Assembly: GCF_946478805.1 (NCBI RefSeq)
Contig: NZ_CAMLDC010000028.1
Location: 1 to 56,802 of the forward strand
Direction of reading: 5' to 3'
DNA from: an uncultured Fluviicola sp.
Lineage (GTDB): Bacteria; Bacteroidota; Bacteroidia; Flavobacteriales; Crocinitomicaceae
Length of the DNA stretch: 56,802 bases
Shown here in pieces: positions 55,525-56,802 of the stretch. Each line of letters begins with the position of its first letter. Within the stretch, counting starts at the first letter, position 1. The notes below the pieces were generated by a model. It was given only the letters and a program-made list of their open reading frames with translations. It had not been told where the DNA came from and made no database searches. The position numbers and the translations under genes are program-made.

Positions 55525-56049
55525 TTACTCTTCGGCCGCAGCATCCAGGTTGATCGAAGATTCTGCAATTTCACTTAAAGCTTCATCTGCTTCCTTCTCC
55601 TCGCCCAGCGTTTGCTCCAATAAACTGGCCGCAACCGATTCGCCCAAAGTATTCGCGAAAGAAACAAGTGTTCCGTAGCTCGCTATTTCATAATGCTCCA
55701 CCTTTTGGGCTGCTGAAATGATTCCTGCATCTCTCACAACACCATCTTCTGTTTCCGACATAATTTCTTCCGCTTCAGTAATAAGTCCTTCCATCGCCTC
55801 GCATTTCTTGGCCGTTGCTTTTTCACCGATAATGTCGAACACCTGCTCCAATCGTTCTACATGGGTTTCAGTAACAGACAAATGATCCTCCAATGCGGAA
55901 ACCAACTCACCGGATGTTGCTTTCTTAGCCATTTTAGGAATTGCTTTCACCAAGGCCTTTTCTGCCCAATAAATGTCTTTTAACTCGTCGAGGAATAATT
56001 TGCGTAGCCCGGATTCCCGCGACTCTCCATTTTGATTTGTTGTTGCCAT
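55525..56049 (-). CDS. Ferritin-like DUF892 protein (YciE/YciF family)
   Basis: A 174-residue all-helical protein: RKLFLDELKDIYWAEKALVK, KMAKKATSGELVSALEDHLS, TETHVERLEQVF and EHYEIASYGTLVSFANTLGE carry the acidic and His residues that bind two metal ions in YciF-type proteins. The acidic tail is short. The family is induced by osmotic and oxidative stress, but its chemistry is not known. It lies between two tiny paralogous membrane proteins on the same strand. Confidence 0.92.
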   Translation of the reverse strand: MATTNQNGESRESGLRKLFLDELKDIYWAEKALVKAIPKMAKKATSGELVSALEDHLSVTETHVERLEQVFDIIGEKATAKKCEAMEGLITEAEEIMSETEDGVVRDAGIISAAQKVEHYEIASYGTLVSFANTLGESVAASLLEQTLGEEKEADEALSEIAESSINLDAAAEE

Positions 56050-56199
56050 ATTTCCTGTTTTCTATTCTATTGAAAGTTAAGATGTCAGTCAACCGAATGG
56101 CTTACATGATTGCTAAACCCTTTTACATAATTCATATAAATGTGAAATTTCAAAATCTCATCTTGGGAACCTTCATTATTTCCAACAGCCAGAACATAA

Positions 56200-56223
56200 A
56201 AATGCACGCCGAAGCGTGCATTT
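56200..56223 (-). terminator. Terminator with UUCG loop after tiny membrane gene
   Basis: AAATGCACGC pairs exactly with GCGTGCATTT around CGAA, which is UUCG on the minus-strand RNA; A-rich bases to the left give the U-run. Confidence 0.85.
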
Positions 56224-56271
56224 ACGTAACCAAAATAATCTACACAAATCCGTAGTTCTGATAGATGCCAT

Positions 56272-56421
56272 TCATGATTTACCCGGAAGCCACTGAGTGA
56301 CAAGTCCCGCTACTGCAAGAATTATGGTCAGGTGGTAAACACCTCCCATATCGAATCTAAAATAAGCTATTGACCAACCCATCCCTACAAGAAGGGACAA
56401 CGTACTAATAATTACCCTCAT
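56272..56421 (-). CDS. Tiny two-helix membrane protein, copy B
   Basis: A 49-residue frame: MRVIISTLSLLVGMGWSIAY then FRFDMGGVYHLTIILAVAGL and QWLPGKS. It aligns over its whole length with the protein at 55230 (MR-I-STL; shared Y, GG, HL, QWxP). It ends sooner and lacks the Lys-rich tail. It has its own terminator at 56200. The DUF892 gene lies downstream of it on the same strand. Confidence 0.75.
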   Translation of the reverse strand: MRVIISTLSLLVGMGWSIAYFRFDMGGVYHLTIILAVAGLVTQWLPGKS

Positions 56422-56539
56422 AACCCTTTTTATTAATGATGAAACCTACTTAAATCAATTATTGCAATCAAAAATTAAAGTCATTCAAGGAAAAAAGAGA
56501 GAATATGACCTGATTCGTTTATCAGTAGAACTGAGATAT

Positions 56540-56563
56540 AAAACGGGATTTTTCACCCGTTTT
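56540..56563. terminator. Hairpin in the 56422-56729 gap
   Basis: AAAACGGG pairs exactly with CCCGTTTT around an eight-base loop, with T-rich ends. It may be a terminator for a gene beyond the window or a shared one. The rest of the gap is AT-rich and empty. Confidence 0.55.
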
Positions 56564-56729
56564 AATCTCCACACAATTTATCCGCTTCACAAAACCATCT
56601 TAAATTCTTCTGTCTAAAAGTAGCCGCGCAACTACCAAATGTTTTGTCAAATCAGGATTGTTTTTTACATATTTATTGGATTTGTTAAATTTCAAATTAT
56701 TTAACAGGAAATTTGATTGATTTTGAAAC

Positions 56730-56802
56730 ATGGAATCAAAATATGATTTGCCTAAAGGCCTTACCATAGTGATTCGAACACTGGAATATTTGTCGCTTCA
56801 TT
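56730..56802 (+). CDS. Start of a gene running off the window (partial)
   Basis: ATG at 56730 opens a frame MESKYDLPKGLTIVIRTLEY and continues to the window end without a stop. The AT-rich bases before it contain TTGGATTTG-like promoter parts. Only 24 residues are visible; no family can be given. Confidence 0.45.
   Translation, partial: MESKYDLPKGLTIVIRTLEYLSLH

Noticed and set aside
1..56802. CRISPR arrays, tRNA and rRNA genes
   Set aside because: No regularly spaced repeats, cloverleaf or conserved rRNA blocks were noticed by eye.

Overview
The window looks like a chromosomal segment of a Bacteroidota bacterium, most likely an aquatic Flavobacteriales of the Fluviicola/Crocinitomicaceae type. 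The signs are type IX secretion (T9SS) sorting domains of types A and B, TonB-dependent receptor and PorT-like barrels, DUF2911, DUF4331 and DUF4142 proteins, weak Shine-Dalgarno sequences, and several TAnnTTTG -7 promoter elements. No rRNA, tRNA or CRISPR array was seen. The genus is an inference.

Layout. 1-5.5 kb is accessory. It holds the 3' part of an RHS polymorphic toxin with an AT-rich tip, its overlapping immunity gene, a tiny membrane protein, an IS1-family transposase with scattered end-like repeats, and two small exported proteins. 5.5-7.8 kb has an OmpA-like secreted protein and a DUF2911 protein, plus a relic of a second DUF2911 3' end. 7.9-15.5 kb is a one-directional block of two tandem DUF4331 proteins, a TPR lipoprotein and a TonB-dependent receptor. 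15.8-22.1 kb is a GbsR/MarR-TolC-MFP-RND efflux operon. 22.4-28.1 kb has a T9SS type B protein broken by an in-frame TGA, a small inverted-repeat cassette with a truncated GxxExxI gene, and a secreted phospholipase D-like protein.

28.1-40 kb mixes an SDR protein, AraC and WYL regulators, two SpoIIE-type phosphatases with different sensor halves (YfiR-like and TPR), three VOC or stress-type proteins, DUF420 behind a TetR-like operator palindrome, and a two-gene unit of unknown function. 40.1-44.1 kb holds DUF2461 and a two-gene NHEJ operon (Ku, three-domain LigD). 44.2-48.7 kb is a tightly packed cyanophycin operon (cphA-cphB-isoaspartyl peptidase), enough to build and fully recycle the Asp-Arg storage polymer. 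49-56.8 kb has stress-type small proteins, an acyl-CoA dehydrogenase, a beta-barrel, a T9SS beta-solenoid, and a ferritin-like DUF892 gene between two paralogous tiny membrane proteins.

The strongest candidates for something new are the cyanophycin operon, the DUF4331/TPR/TonB block, the GxxExxI inverted-repeat cassette, the RHS toxin tip, and the uncharacterised pair at 36.8-37.9 kb.
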